This document shows positions 1 through 8,009 of a stretch of DNA of 64,000 bases, in pieces. The notes beneath the pieces were generated by a model that did no database searches, was not told the origin of the DNA, and saw nothing but the letters and a program-made list of their open reading frames with translations. Location: contig CAKSQZ010000005.1 of the NCBI GenBank assembly GCA_934486895.1, positions 1 through 64,000 on the forward strand. Reading direction: 5' to 3'. The translations under genes were made by a program, and so were the position numbers. This DNA comes from an uncultured Eubacteriales bacterium (GTDB lineage: Bacteria; Bacillota; Clostridia; Oscillospirales; Acutalibacteraceae). Numbering within the stretch: position 1 is the stretch's first letter; each line of letters opens with the position of its first letter.

Positions 1-750
1 ACCTTGAATTGGTTGCCCTTGTTTCTGTCGAGGGTGCGGGTAAAGGGCTTTTCCCACACACACACAAAGTCCGGCGGAGCAGTCTGCTCACTTATGTAAA
101 CGGTGTGCCCGGTATCGGCAAGCAAACGCATTGCCTGCCAAAACTCTGTGCTGTTGAATTTCTCGTTATTGTAACCGGTGGTATTGTCATACGGTGGATC
201 CGCATATACAACCGCCCCCGGCGGTATAGGTACTTGTTTATAATCACCGCAGAATATCTCGGCGCCGCCGAGCGTTGCCATATCTTTAAGCAGTGATCGC
301 TTGCTTTGTGCAGCATAATTTGTGCCGCCCTTATTTCGTGCATATCCTCCAAACCATTTGCCGCCAAAACTACACCCAAAGCCCACAAAACCTGCAAGCA
401 CCGGATCTGCATCCTTGTCGGTCCTTATGGCCTGGTACTGTTCCTCTGTTATCGTTTCCGGCAATTCATAACCCGCCTGCACACCTCTTAATAAAGCAAT
501 CAAATACTTGTGCTTGTCATTCAGTATAATGCGGTCATAGCCGGTAACTTTGCTTTCAACGGAGCAGCTACCACAGAAAAGGCTAACAAAGCAAGCCCCC
601 CCCCGTAGCGTTGAGGATCTGCGCCAAAGGTGTTGCTATACGGCTCTTGCCGCCTTGGTATCTCATTGAACGCTCCCCCCCATTAAGGGTGTTATTTATA
701 ATTTCGGCTATGTAGCGGGCTATGCGGCTTTTGCCTCCCATATACTGCAT
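1..750 (-). pseudogene. Phage DNA adenine methylase (D12 class), frameshifted in a nine-G run; 3' end off the window
   Basis: Reading leftward from ATG 750 (AGGAGG seven bases upstream, 11 bp after the polymerase stop), the frame encodes MQYMGGKSRIA, then a second, similar N-terminus MRYQGGKSRIA starting at 666. It then meets TAG at 583-585, just after a run of nine G (596-604). With eight G the frame continues open to the window edge. It then gives a typical phage D12 N6-adenine methylase: FVSLFCGS, then LNDKHKYLIALL, FGCSFGGKWFGGY, the catalytic DPPY motif within VVYADPPYD, and near the edge WEKPFTRTLDRN. The family transfers methyl from S-adenosylmethionine to adenine. As written the gene is off. 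A sequencing slip, a fixed mutation or phase variation would each explain it. A seven-G run at 675-681 joins the two N-termini in frame. Confidence 0.85.
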
Positions 751-761
751 AGCCGAGCCTC

Positions 762-2753
762 CTAATCTTTCTTAAAGAATTTACCAACCCAACCATCGGC
801 GCCAAGGGGCAAGCCCGGAGCCCACGGAACAGGGCGGCTCATTATTTCAACCGTTTTTGCAAGCATTGCCTCATTATCCGCAAACGGTCTTATATCAATT
901 ACCACCTCATCGTGTATGTGGAATATAACCGGCAGCCCTGCTGCCTCCAGGTGTTCAATAGCCTGCGCCAGACAATCACGGGCGATGGCTTGCACGCAAT
1001 TCTCCACGAGCTTGCCGCCGTAGGTTTCGATGCGTTTCCATTTCTTTGTGGTCTGGTCCATACCCATATACGATATTGATGGGTTGCCCCATTGGTTTAC
1101 GCCTATTTGCGGGGCGTTGTAAAACAGTTTTCTGCCGCTTGGTAGCGTTATTGTCATATAGTCGGTGCCTTGGGTTGCATCCCATTTGTGGGCAAGTATA
1201 ATGCTGCTTACGCCTACGCTGCCGCCTTGGGTAATAACCTGCACGGCGGCGGCATCCACCTTATACCACAGATCCCTTATGCGTTTGTTGGCATCACGCC
1301 AACGGCTCACAATATCGGGCAGATCATCTTCTGGTATGCCCATATCAAGTGCACCCATATTGATAAGTGCGCCGGTGCTGCCTTGGTAGCCGAGGGCAAG
1401 CTCTGCAACCTTACCTTTTTGCCGGAGGGCATATTCAGGGTTGCCCTTTTTTATAAGGTCAATGGGCACGCCGAACATCTGCGAGGCTGATGCCTCATAT
1501 ATTTTGCCGTGGGTGCGGAAAACCTCAAGCCTCCACTCCTCACCGGCAAGCCAAGAAATAACACGGGCCTCAATGGCCGAAAAGTCGGCATCAATCAGCA
1601 CATTACCGGGCGAGGCAATAAATGCGGTGCGTATCAGTTGTGAGAGCGTGTCCGGCACGCTGCCGTAAATGCACTTTAAGGCATCCAACTTACGCCCTTT
1701 TACAAGGTCACGGGCAAGATCCAACGGCTCTGTATAGGTGCGGGGCAAATTTTGCACCTGCACCAAACGCCCTGCCCAGCGGCCTGTGCGGTTGGCACCG
1801 TAAAACTGTAAGAGTCCACGCACACGCCCATCCTGGCATATAGCTTGCTCAATGGCATCGTATTTTTTGGTGCTTGTCTTACCGAGCTCCTGCCGGATCT
1901 CAAGCATGCGCTTTACCTCCGGGCTGTTATCGTCACGGGCAAGCATTTTGGCAACGGTGTCCTTGCGGAGGTCGGTGATACCCTTTTTGGTTTCATTTTC
2001 GAGCCACGCCGATAATTGCGAAACACTGTTTGGATTGTCGATGTCTGATATTTTCACGGCCTCGGTTGTAAGGGTGTTGCGGACCGTTGCTCCAAGCTCA
2101 AGGGCACCCTCAACCATCCCCATATCAATAGCAACTCCTCGGCTGTTTATAATAAGATCCGTTTCCCATTCCCTTTGCACAAAGTCTGGCACGGGTATCG
2201 CTGAAAGCCTGCGCTCAATTTCCATTTCGGTTGTAACGTCCTGGCAGTTATACTCTTTGAACAGCTCCCAACGCTCCGGTGCGTGGTGCGGGTAGTTCCG
2301 TGTTCTGCCGCCGTTTGCCTTTGACGGGGCACACGGCACACAAAAATAGCGTATAAGGGCTTTGCCGGTATTCAGCTTGCGTTTATCCTCCGGCAAGCCC
2401 AACGCTCTGCCTGTGGCATCTAAGCCTGCTGTATAGCCCGCATACAAGCCGTGGAACATTGTGCACCGCCACTGCGCCGGTGGCAGCTGCCTGCCCATAT
2501 ACCGGGACAGGCAGCCCCACTCAAAGGGCGCATTGTATGCGTGTTTTAAGCACTGCGGATCAAGCAACGCCTCGGCAACCCACTTGGGGAGTGTTTCGCC
2601 TTGTGCAAAATCACAGCACACCGGCTCCGCACCGTTAAGGGAGTAGGCAAAGAGGAGGATCTCAAAGTCGGGGCTTTGTGTGTACTTTTGGGCACCGGCT
2701 TTTTGTATCGGCACGCTTGAAAATGTTTCAAGGTCAATACTTAAATGATCCAT
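762..2753 (-). CDS. Phage family A DNA polymerase with 3'-5' exonuclease domain
   Basis: 663 residues. The N-terminus carries an exonuclease Exo I motif (SIDLETFS, residues 5-12), so proofreading is likely. The C-terminal half has family A palm and fingers motifs: motif A DADFSAIEARVISW (about 386-399), motif B-like RQKGKVAELALGYQG, and motif C HDEVVID near residue 620. There is no 5'-nuclease domain, as is usual for phage forms of DNA polymerase I. It should replicate the phage genome. The start is fixed by an AGGAGG site just upstream of ATG 2753. It lies between the DUF2815 gene and the methylase, all leftward with short gaps, so it belongs to one early operon with them. Confidence 0.93.
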   Translation of the reverse strand: MDHLSIDLETFSSVPIQKAGAQKYTQSPDFEILLFAYSLNGAEPVCCDFAQGETLPKWVAEALLDPQCLKHAYNAPFEWGCLSRYMGRQLPPAQWRCTMFHGLYAGYTAGLDATGRALGLPEDKRKLNTGKALIRYFCVPCAPSKANGGRTRNYPHHAPERWELFKEYNCQDVTTEMEIERRLSAIPVPDFVQREWETDLIINSRGVAIDMGMVEGALELGATVRNTLTTEAVKISDIDNPNSVSQLSAWLENETKKGITDLRKDTVAKMLARDDNSPEVKRMLEIRQELGKTSTKKYDAIEQAICQDGRVRGLLQFYGANRTGRWAGRLVQVQNLPRTYTEPLDLARDLVKGRKLDALKCIYGSVPDTLSQLIRTAFIASPGNVLIDADFSAIEARVISWLAGEEWRLEVFRTHGKIYEASASQMFGVPIDLIKKGNPEYALRQKGKVAELALGYQGSTGALINMGALDMGIPEDDLPDIVSRWRDANKRIRDLWYKVDAAAVQVITQGGSVGVSSIILAHKWDATQGTDYMTITLPSGRKLFYNAPQIGVNQWGNPSISYMGMDQTTKKWKRIETYGGKLVENCVQAIARDCLAQAIEHLEAAGLPVIFHIHDEVVIDIRPFADNEAMLAKTVEIMSRPVPWAPGLPLGADGWVGKFFKKD

Positions 2754-2791
2754 ACTCTTTTACCTCCTTTTCGTAAATTTTCAGTGCTGTA

Positions 2792-3499
2792 TTACCACGG
2801 CTGCCCTGTGATCGGGTTTACCGCCGGGCGGCTCTGCGACTGTGCAGGTGCCGCCTGGGGCTGCGGAGCAGCGTATGCCTGCGGTGCTGCCTGCGGGGGT
2901 GTAACAGGGTTGTACTGCGGCTGATAGGCCGGAGCAGCAGGCTGTGCAGTAAAGCTCTGGCCAAGCCCCTCAAAGTCGCTGGCTGCGGATGCACCACCGG
3001 CAAGAGCCTCACCGTCACGGGTTTTGAGCACATTGCCGAGGCCACAGCCCACGCCTTTGCTACCCGCCGTGTCATAGGTGAAAAAGTTAATAGTTACACG
3101 GGCGTACATACCGCTGTAAATATCTGATGGCGCAAGTTCACAACCAATGTTATCGATGCCAACAACCTGCGGCTTGCTCTTGGTACTGGCGGTTAACACC
3201 CAATGCCCTTTGCACTCATCGCCAAACGGCAAGCCGGACGGACGGAGCCCGTCACCATCGTGCATAATCTGCTTGGGCGTGGGGTGTGCGCCGCCCCATT
3301 TCTTGCTTACGCCGTCCTCATACGCCGCCTTAATAGAGGCGTTGATATCGGCAACGGTAGCGTTATCGGTCTTGGGGATAAGCAGTGTTACACTGTACTT
3401 GGGATCGCCGCCCTGCTGGGGTGCTCGGGGGGTTGTGAGGTTAGCGTAGGAAAGCCGAACCTCGCCGGTTAATACTTTTGTTGCAATATTCTGATACAT
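2792..3499 (-). CDS. DUF2815 phage protein, probable single-strand DNA-binding or recombination factor
   Basis: 235 residues. The N-terminal about 170 residues match the DUF2815 family as I recognise it (LTGEVRLSYANLTTPRA, then SVTLLIPKTD and ARVTINFFTYD). The C-terminus is a low-complexity Ala/Pro/Gln tail ending in NPITGQPW. In phages this family is found between DUF2800 and a family A polymerase, as here, and it is thought to act as a single-strand DNA-binding protein. That role is inferred from context rather than from a catalytic motif. A flexible tail with a short conserved end resembles SSB proteins, whose tips bind partners. ATG 3499 has AAAGGAG upstream. Confidence 0.85.
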   Translation of the reverse strand: MYQNIATKVLTGEVRLSYANLTTPRAPQQGGDPKYSVTLLIPKTDNATVADINASIKAAYEDGVSKKWGGAHPTPKQIMHDGDGLRPSGLPFGDECKGHWVLTASTKSKPQVVGIDNIGCELAPSDIYSGMYARVTINFFTYDTAGSKGVGCGLGNVLKTRDGEALAGGASAASDFEGLGQSFTAQPAAPAYQPQYNPVTPPQAAPQAYAAPQPQAAPAQSQSRPAVNPITGQPW

Positions 3500-3550
3500 A
3501 GTTTTTAAACTCCTTTATTACATTAAATTTCAATCGGTGATTTAATTATT

Positions 3551-4756
3551 TCAGCCGTTGTCTACCACACCGGCAAAGTCTGCGGCGGCAGGGTTGTAAG
3601 CATCCCGTTTATCCGCAAGCAATGCAAGGGTGGGCTTTCCAATGGGCTTTACTACAAAGCTGCCAAGCTTGTCCGCAAATTCGGTTTTGCCCATAAGTTT
3701 CTCAAGCTCTGTAAGTGTTTTGGGCTTGAGGTCGTACAAAAGTGATTTATCATACCCTGCAGCCATAGCCGCGTTAAGGGCGGCATCCGTGTCCGTAAAG
3801 GTGCGGTTGCTCCTGCCTGCAACGGCTTTCCAGCCGGGAATTGTACCACCTTTGAGAATAGTGCCGAGGGCGTATTCCTCAAGATCTTTGTACCACTTTA
3901 CAAGTTCCTTGCCCCTTACAAGCAAGTCACCGATTTCGGCGTCTGTAAGCACATCCTGCCCAAGAGCGGACGGCTTTTCAGCGTTCTGTGGTACGCAGTC
4001 CTTAAATTCCTCAAGTGCGGTGTTTTGGTCTGCACGGGCCTTGCATTTCGCTTTGCCGCGGCAAAAGCGGCAATGCTCACCGGGGCAAAACACCCCAAGC
4101 CCCATATAAGCCTTTGCGGCAATAGGTTTAATGCTTTCACCCCAAGCAAGCAGATCCTCAACGGTTATGGTTTCGCTGCTTGGCTCCGTCTGGATGCGGG
4201 GCTGGTCTATCGTCATACAAACCTTTTTGATACTGCCGCCATAAACGGGCTTGTACCGTTTCAGAGCACCAAGGGCATACAACCGCATTTGCGGGTTGTT
4301 TTCGGCCGATACGGGCACGCCTTTACCGTGCTTATAGTCGGTAATGCTCAAGGTATCACCGCCGATCATAATGCAATCGCAGGTGCCAAAGCCCTCCGGT
4401 ACATATTCAGCAAAATCAACCTGCACCTCGGCGGCCACATTCGGCTTTGCGTTATACTGCATAGCCCTTTCAGTAAGGTGCTCCAGGTACAGATCCGAGG
4501 TCTTGTCCATCTCGTCCTGGTAAAGTGGGTTTTCTTTCAGCTTTTTAAGCCTTGATGTATAAGTGCGTGGCTTAATCTGCGAGGTAAAGTGTTTAATAAC
4601 TTTCAGTTCACAAATAGCGTGAGCCAGGCGGCCCTCCTCCGCATATTCCGATGTGTTTTCCGGGAATTGCTCCTCAAAGCGAGGGGCGGCGGTGCAATGC
4701 AGCCAACGGGCTGCGGAGGATGCCGACAGCAGAGCGTGTTTTTCCGGTGTTGGCAT
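3551..4756 (-). CDS. DUF2800 phage protein, Cas4/RecB-like PD-(D/E)XK nuclease fold
   Basis: 401 residues. The N-terminus LLSASSAARWLHC followed by EGRLAHAICE is characteristic of DUF2800. The middle has the nuclease-like series DCIMIGGDTLSITDYKHGKG, which supplies D and D-x-K positions of a PD-(D/E)XK core. A later Cys cluster, CPGEHCRFCRGKAKCKA, resembles the Fe-S Cys set of Cas4/AddB-type nucleases. A role in DNA end processing for phage recombination with the neighbouring DUF2815 protein is likely but inferred. AAGGAGGG precedes ATG 4756, and the stop of the next gene upstream (4769-5311) is only 12 bp away, so they are co-transcribed. Confidence 0.87.
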   Translation of the reverse strand: MPTPEKHALLSASSAARWLHCTAAPRFEEQFPENTSEYAEEGRLAHAICELKVIKHFTSQIKPRTYTSRLKKLKENPLYQDEMDKTSDLYLEHLTERAMQYNAKPNVAAEVQVDFAEYVPEGFGTCDCIMIGGDTLSITDYKHGKGVPVSAENNPQMRLYALGALKRYKPVYGGSIKKVCMTIDQPRIQTEPSSETITVEDLLAWGESIKPIAAKAYMGLGVFCPGEHCRFCRGKAKCKARADQNTALEEFKDCVPQNAEKPSALGQDVLTDAEIGDLLVRGKELVKWYKDLEEYALGTILKGGTIPGWKAVAGRSNRTFTDTDAALNAAMAAGYDKSLLYDLKPKTLTELEKLMGKTEFADKLGSFVVKPIGKPTLALLADKRDAYNPAAADFAGVVDNG

Positions 4757-4768
4757 TGTTATCCCTCC

Positions 4769-5311
4769 TTAAATCGCAGCGCCCAGGGCTCGCAGGTCAG
4801 TAGCCATAGCGCCGTAGTTTTCGGGTGATAGCTCAGTGAGACTTGCCACGCCAAACTTGCCGAGCAGCTGCATAAGCTGATCCATCTTTCCGGCATCAAT
4901 AAGCGCCGAGCCTGCGGTTGCAATCATATCAAGCGTGTACTGCGGTGCAGAGGTCGGAACGGCGGGAGCCGGTGTCACATTAGCCGCAGGTGTTACGGCG
5001 GGGGCAGGCGTGGCAACAGGGACCGTCTGGGCAGGTGTCGCTATCGGTGTGGGGGTAGGGTTTACCGGCACACTAGGTGCGGTATTTACAGGTGGTGTAG
5101 TGCTTACAGCACTCTGAACAGGGGCTGTTAAAGGGGCAGCCATCTGCTTGGGAACAACCGCAGCACCTTTCCTCGCGGTAACAGACGGGTTCCCAGTAGT
5201 AGGGAAAGTTTCATTTTGCGGATTTTGGACGCATTCAAGTGCGGCAGCAAGTTTTTGCACCGCCGCAATAAGCGCGTCCGTTGCTGATAACTGAATTTTC
5301 ATTTCTAACAT
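4769..5311 (-). CDS. Hypothetical phage protein with Pro/Thr/Ala-rich linker
   Basis: 180 residues in three parts: a short N-terminal helix (TDALIAAVQKLAAALECV), a long Val/Pro/Thr/Ala-rich linker (about residues 50-120), and a C-terminal helical domain (LDMIATAGSALIDAGKMDQL, then LLGKFGVASLTELSPENY). The C-terminal region recurs in phage early operons next to DUF2800, but I know of no assigned function. AAGGAGG lies nine bases before ATG 5311. The linker is encoded by GC-rich repetitive codons. A scaffold or adaptor for the recombination proteins downstream is possible. Confidence 0.7.
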   Translation of the reverse strand: MLEMKIQLSATDALIAAVQKLAAALECVQNPQNETFPTTGNPSVTARKGAAVVPKQMAAPLTAPVQSAVSTTPPVNTAPSVPVNPTPTPIATPAQTVPVATPAPAVTPAANVTPAPAVPTSAPQYTLDMIATAGSALIDAGKMDQLMQLLGKFGVASLTELSPENYGAMATDLRALGAAI

Positions 5312-5417
5312 TGGTGTTAGCCTCCTTGTTTATGTAAATTTTATTTATTTGACAATCGCATTTTTCGCCGGGATCGAGGTTTGCGCCGCAATCTGGGCAG
5401 GTGTGATAATAAGCCAC
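5235..5417 (-). CDS. Small zinc-ribbon phage protein (GTG start)
   Basis: 60 codons from GTG 5417, with GAGG just upstream. The N-terminus HTCPDCGANLDPGEKCDC is a compact four-Cys zinc-ribbon seen in small phage proteins. The C-terminal 25 codons overlap the start of the next gene (ATG 5311) in another frame, so only the first 35 residues are convincing as conserved protein. The ribosome site of the next gene lies inside this frame, which would couple their translation. No function can be assigned. Confidence 0.5.
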   Translation of the reverse strand: MAYYHTCPDCGANLDPGEKCDCQINKIYINKEANTNVRNENSVISNGRAYCGGAKTCCRT

Positions 5418-5426
5418 ATGGCCACC

Positions 5427-5639
5427 TCACTTCAAATCGGTGTAAAAACGGTCAGGATATCTGCGCTCCGAACGCAGTATCTCGGCTTTCAGGCGTTCAG
5501 CGCGACGCCTGCGCCGCTCGTCTTGTTTCGCAATTTTGCGCGCCCTGCGGTCAAATATCCACTTCAGCAATTCGTCGCTTATCAGCATAAAAGTCATAAA
5601 CAGCACAATAACAACGAGTAATATCAAGACATCAGCCAT
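5427..5639 (-). CDS. Small single-span membrane protein
   Basis: 70 residues. One hydrophobic N-terminal segment (VLILLVVIVLFMTFMLI, residues 4-20) is followed by a strongly basic cytoplasmic tail with RRARKIAKQDERRRRR. Its ATG directly follows the TAA of the preceding gene, and AAAGGAG lies inside that gene's end, so translation is coupled. Small membrane proteins of this type are common in phage early operons. Function unknown. Confidence 0.6.
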   Translation of the reverse strand: MADVLILLVVIVLFMTFMLISDELLKWIFDRRARKIAKQDERRRRRAERLKAEILRSERRYPDRFYTDLK

Positions 5640-5900
5640 TTAACTCACTCCTTTCATTTTGAATTTAAGCGGCGTGTCAAATTCCAAATTCGGCAGCTGT
5701 TCAGCTAAATCAACCAGCTCGCCAAGTGTTATGGTGAGCGGGCGCTCTAAGTTGTATGTGGTATTTTGATGAACACAACCGAACGCTTTGATGTCTCTCG
5801 GTTTCAGGTCTTTAGCCGCCATTGCGAGCTTAACTGCCATTGCAATATCTTCACCAATCTGCTTCTTTCGCTCGGACGCGATGTATTTGATTTTTGGCAT
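5640..5900 (-). CDS. Small phage protein with possible DNA-binding fold
   Basis: 86 residues from the ATG at 5900, which is seven bases after AAAGGAG. A second ATG two codons upstream nearly touches the ribosome site and is less likely. The sequence is helical and basic (ERKKQIGEDIAMAVKLAMAAKDL, split here by no break) and ends in TLGELVDLAEQLPNLEF. The Thr-Leu-Gly-Glu-Leu pattern resembles the last helices of Cro/CI-type HTH domains, but no clear HTH can be drawn. A palindrome GTGACATTTTGTCAC (minus strand) sits immediately upstream of its ribosome site. Confidence 0.6.
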   Translation of the reverse strand: MPKIKYIASERKKQIGEDIAMAVKLAMAAKDLKPRDIKAFGCVHQNTTYNLERPLTITLGELVDLAEQLPNLEFDTPLKFKMKGVS

Positions 5901-5917
5901 TTTCATTCTCCTTTCTT

Positions 5918-5932
5918 GTGACAAAATGTCAC
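5918..5932. promoter_or_regulatory. Palindrome GTGACAAAATGTCAC before the ribosome site of the 5640-5900 gene
   Basis: A 15-bp near-perfect palindrome with half-sites GTGACA/TGTCAC, placed a few bases 5' of AAAGGAG on the minus strand. A second copy with the same half-sites lies at 6145-6159 in the same position relative to the next gene. Either a repressor operator or an RNA hairpin beside the ribosome site fits. Confidence 0.6.
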
Positions 5933-5967
5933 TCGTTTTTTTATGGCACTGCGCCACCTCTTAGCTC

Positions 5968-6126
5968 TTAGTCGGGATTTGTTGCCTTTGTAATTCCTGA
6001 AAATACGCTGTCAAACTCCGAAAAAGCTCTGACTTTTCGAATCTGCACCAATCGAGAAGGCAATTCAAAGGACATTCGTACTACACGAGGACACCCGACT
6101 CCGCTGAAATCTTCGATTTCGTACAT
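5968..6126 (-). CDS. Hypothetical small phage protein
   Basis: 52 residues from ATG 6126, preceded by GGAAGGAG. It starts MYEIEDFSGVGCPRVVRMSF and has no recognisable domain. It may be a small regulator or anti-repressor-like peptide, but nothing in the sequence proves this. The frame runs further upstream, but the upstream codons contain the palindrome at 6145-6159 and the ribosome site, so the shorter start is preferred. Confidence 0.5.
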   Translation of the reverse strand: MYEIEDFSGVGCPRVVRMSFELPSRLVQIRKVRAFSEFDSVFSGITKATNPD

Positions 6127-6144
6127 GTTTTGGCGCTCCTTCCT

Positions 6145-6159
6145 GTGACATTTTGTCAC
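6145..6159. promoter_or_regulatory. Palindrome GTGACATTTTGTCAC before the ribosome site of the 5968-6126 gene
   Basis: A 15-bp near-perfect palindrome matching the half-sites at 5918-5932. On the minus strand it is followed within a few bases by GGAAGGAG and ATG 6126. The matching placement at two consecutive genes suggests one regulator or one RNA-level mechanism acting on both. Confidence 0.6.
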
Positions 6160-6183
6160 TTTGTTTTTTGGCTTAGGTATCTT

Positions 6184-6396
6184 TTAGGAAACTTTATTTC
6201 CAAAAAAAATAGATAAAATTTTTTCGCCGTCAAGATTTAAAATTTCAGAAATTTTTGCAATTTCGCCCTGATTAAAATTGGTTTCGCCGTGCATTCTTGA
6301 ATACAGCGCCTTTTTACCGATTCCAATTTTGTCTGCAAGTTTAGGGATGGATAATCCACATCTAGCTATCTCCGCGTTCAGATCGTTGTAATTCAC
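6184..6396 (-). CDS. Cro/CI-type helix-turn-helix regulator, first gene of the leftward early operon
   Basis: 70 residues forming a single HTH domain: LSIPKLADKIGIGKKALYSR (residues 15-34) fits helices 2 and 3 of the XRE family. No C-terminal domain is present, so it resembles Cro rather than CI. It is divergent from the repressor at 6569 across a 172-bp region holding facing promoters and two operator-like sites. It probably represses the rightward promoter and allows early leftward transcription. AGGAGG lies upstream of ATG 6396. Confidence 0.82.
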   Translation of the reverse strand: MNYNDLNAEIARCGLSIPKLADKIGIGKKALYSRMHGETNFNQGEIAKISEILNLDGEKILSIFFGNKVS

Positions 6397-6414
6397 TTAA
6401 TTTCACCTCCTTAT

Positions 6415-6532
6415 GTTTCCTTTAGGACACTATTAATATATCACACTTTTTTCCGGGTGTCAACCCCTTTGGGAAACTTTTTTTAAAAAAACAATAAAAA
6501 TAGTTGCATTTTTGAAACTTCCAGTGTATAAT
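6415..6532. promoter_or_regulatory. Divergent lysogeny switch: two facing promoters and two operator-like palindromes
   Basis: Leftward promoter: TTGACA (minus strand, 6458-6463), 17 bp, TATATT (6435-6440). Rightward promoter: TTGCAT (6504-6509), 17 bp, TATAAT (6527-6532), serving the repressor gene. Two related palindromic sites, GTTTCCTTTAGGACAC (6415-6430) and CCCCTTTGGGAAAC (6464-6477), lie downstream of the leftward -10 and just beyond the leftward -35. This fits operators for the flanking CI-like and Cro-like proteins. The promoter elements are read directly; which protein binds which site is inference. Confidence 0.8.
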
Positions 6533-6568
6533 TTATTTATCAAAAGAAAAAAAGGGGGGCAAAAAAGA

Positions 6569-7222
6569 ATGAATATTGGCGATATTATATATAATGAAAG
6601 GAAAAAGCACGGATTAACATTGGAGCAAGTAGGAAACGCGGTTGGCGTTAGCAAAAGCACGGTAAAAAAGTGGGAAACCGGATATATTGCAAACATCAAA
6701 AGAGACAAAATAGCAAGGTTGGCTGATGTTTTGCGAATTAATCCGGTAACATTGATTAACGGCGACATGGATCAGGCTCATTTCCCCTCGCCAAAAATAA
6801 CCGATGATGTTGTGGTGTTTCCTGTTGTCGGTGATATAGCCGCAGGTTACGACGAGATAGCTGTCGAGAATTGGACGGGCGATACAGTGAGTATTCCGAC
6901 AGAGTACTTAAAAGGTAGGGAACGCTCAGAATTTTTTGTTTTGCGCGTTGTCGGCGATAGTATGTACCCGCTCTACATAGCCGGCGATCGGGTTTTGATT
7001 TTGAAGCAGCCCACACTAAACCGATCGGGGGATGTTGGCGCAGTGCTTTATGAGGACGAATGCGCGACGTTGAAGAAGATTGAATATGTCACTGGAGAGG
7101 ATTGGATGAAGCTGATACCGCTGAATCCTGCTTATCCCCCGAAAACCATAACAGGCGAACAATTAGAACATTGCCGTGTTATCGGCATTCCGAAAATGCT
7201 TATCAGGGATATAGAAGAATGA
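6569..7222 (+). CDS. Phage repressor, XRE helix-turn-helix plus S24 (LexA-type) peptidase
   Basis: 217 residues from ATG 6569, which has a GGGGGG run upstream. An in-frame ATG at 6512 would place the promoter -10 inside the gene and is rejected. Residues 1-60 form an XRE HTH (LTLEQVGNAVGVSKSTVKKWE). The C-terminal domain is S24: an Ala-Gly cleavage site in DIAAGYDE, the nucleophile Ser in VVGDSMYPL, and the general-base Lys in CATLKKIEY. By family knowledge it holds the lysogenic state and self-cleaves when RecA filaments form after DNA damage. It is transcribed away from the early operon, towards the integrase. Confidence 0.93.
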   Translation: MNIGDIIYNERKKHGLTLEQVGNAVGVSKSTVKKWETGYIANIKRDKIARLADVLRINPVTLINGDMDQAHFPSPKITDDVVVFPVVGDIAAGYDEIAVENWTGDTVSIPTEYLKGRERSEFFVLRVVGDSMYPLYIAGDRVLILKQPTLNRSGDVGAVLYEDECATLKKIEYVTGEDWMKLIPLNPAYPPKTITGEQLEHCRVIGIPKMLIRDIEE

Positions 7223-7293
7223 GCGATAATAACAAAAAATATTGTGTGGCAAAACCACGTAATTATAATATTAAATAAAAGGGAGAAATAACA

Positions 7294-7995
7294 ATGACAA
7301 CAATGACAACTGAAGCCAAAAACTATCCAGCCAAAAAAGGATTATGTATCGCACTTGCGGTGTTCGGCATTTTTGTTTCGATGATATGCTTTATTGCCGG
7401 AATTGCAGTGCTCACTGAGGATCACAGTATTTTTTCGGGCGTTTCTTGCCTTGCATTTTGTGCGTTCAGCATTTTTTTGGTCGTCAAGCTTTTTACCGCG
7501 CCGAGAAAGCGTGCCGAGGGTGTTAGGGTGAATATAGCGAAGTATTTCTTCGGTAGCGCTATATGCCTGTTAGCTGCAGTGTTGACTATTTCTACAGGCG
7601 GCAGAGCCGATAAGCCGCTGATTGCTGACGCAGATGCCATTGCACTCAATTTGACATCAGAACAAGCGAAGGAGCGCGCAGAATTTATCGCGACTTGCAA
7701 ACAGGTTGATGCTGAATATTTGGATCAACCGACCTTTTCGCATGACGAAAGAATAGCTGTCACTGGTTTGATCTCGGAAATTTACACATCTAATAAGGAC
7801 GCTAGATACGGTAACTACATACTGGTCAAAATTAACGGGAGAAAATATTATGCATCGGTTCATGGTGCAAGCTTAGATGTTTTGGAAGTTGGAAAAGACA
7901 TAACCCTCTACGGCAACCGATTTGGACAGACCATTTTAGACGGAAAAAACAAACGCCAATCAATTAACGCAAAATGGTTTGCGGTAGCTAAATAA
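7294..7995 (+). CDS. Membrane protein between repressor and integrase, possible OB-fold C-terminal domain
   Basis: 233 residues. Three hydrophobic segments lie in the first 105 residues (about 18-40, 47-66 and 87-102). A soluble C-terminal part (VTGLISEIYTSN, then VKINGRKYYASVHG, then VGKDITLYGNRFG) has the beta pattern of tRNA_anti-like OB-folds. AAGGGAGAAATAACA precedes ATG 7294. Genes between the repressor and the integrase are often expressed from the prophage and may act in superinfection exclusion. That role is inference from position only. Confidence 0.7.
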   Translation: MTTMTTEAKNYPAKKGLCIALAVFGIFVSMICFIAGIAVLTEDHSIFSGVSCLAFCAFSIFLVVKLFTAPRKRAEGVRVNIAKYFFGSAICLLAAVLTISTGGRADKPLIADADAIALNLTSEQAKERAEFIATCKQVDAEYLDQPTFSHDERIAVTGLISEIYTSNKDARYGNYILVKINGRKYYASVHGASLDVLEVGKDITLYGNRFGQTILDGKNKRQSINAKWFAVAK

Positions 7996-8009
7996 AAAAG
8001 GGATTAAAA

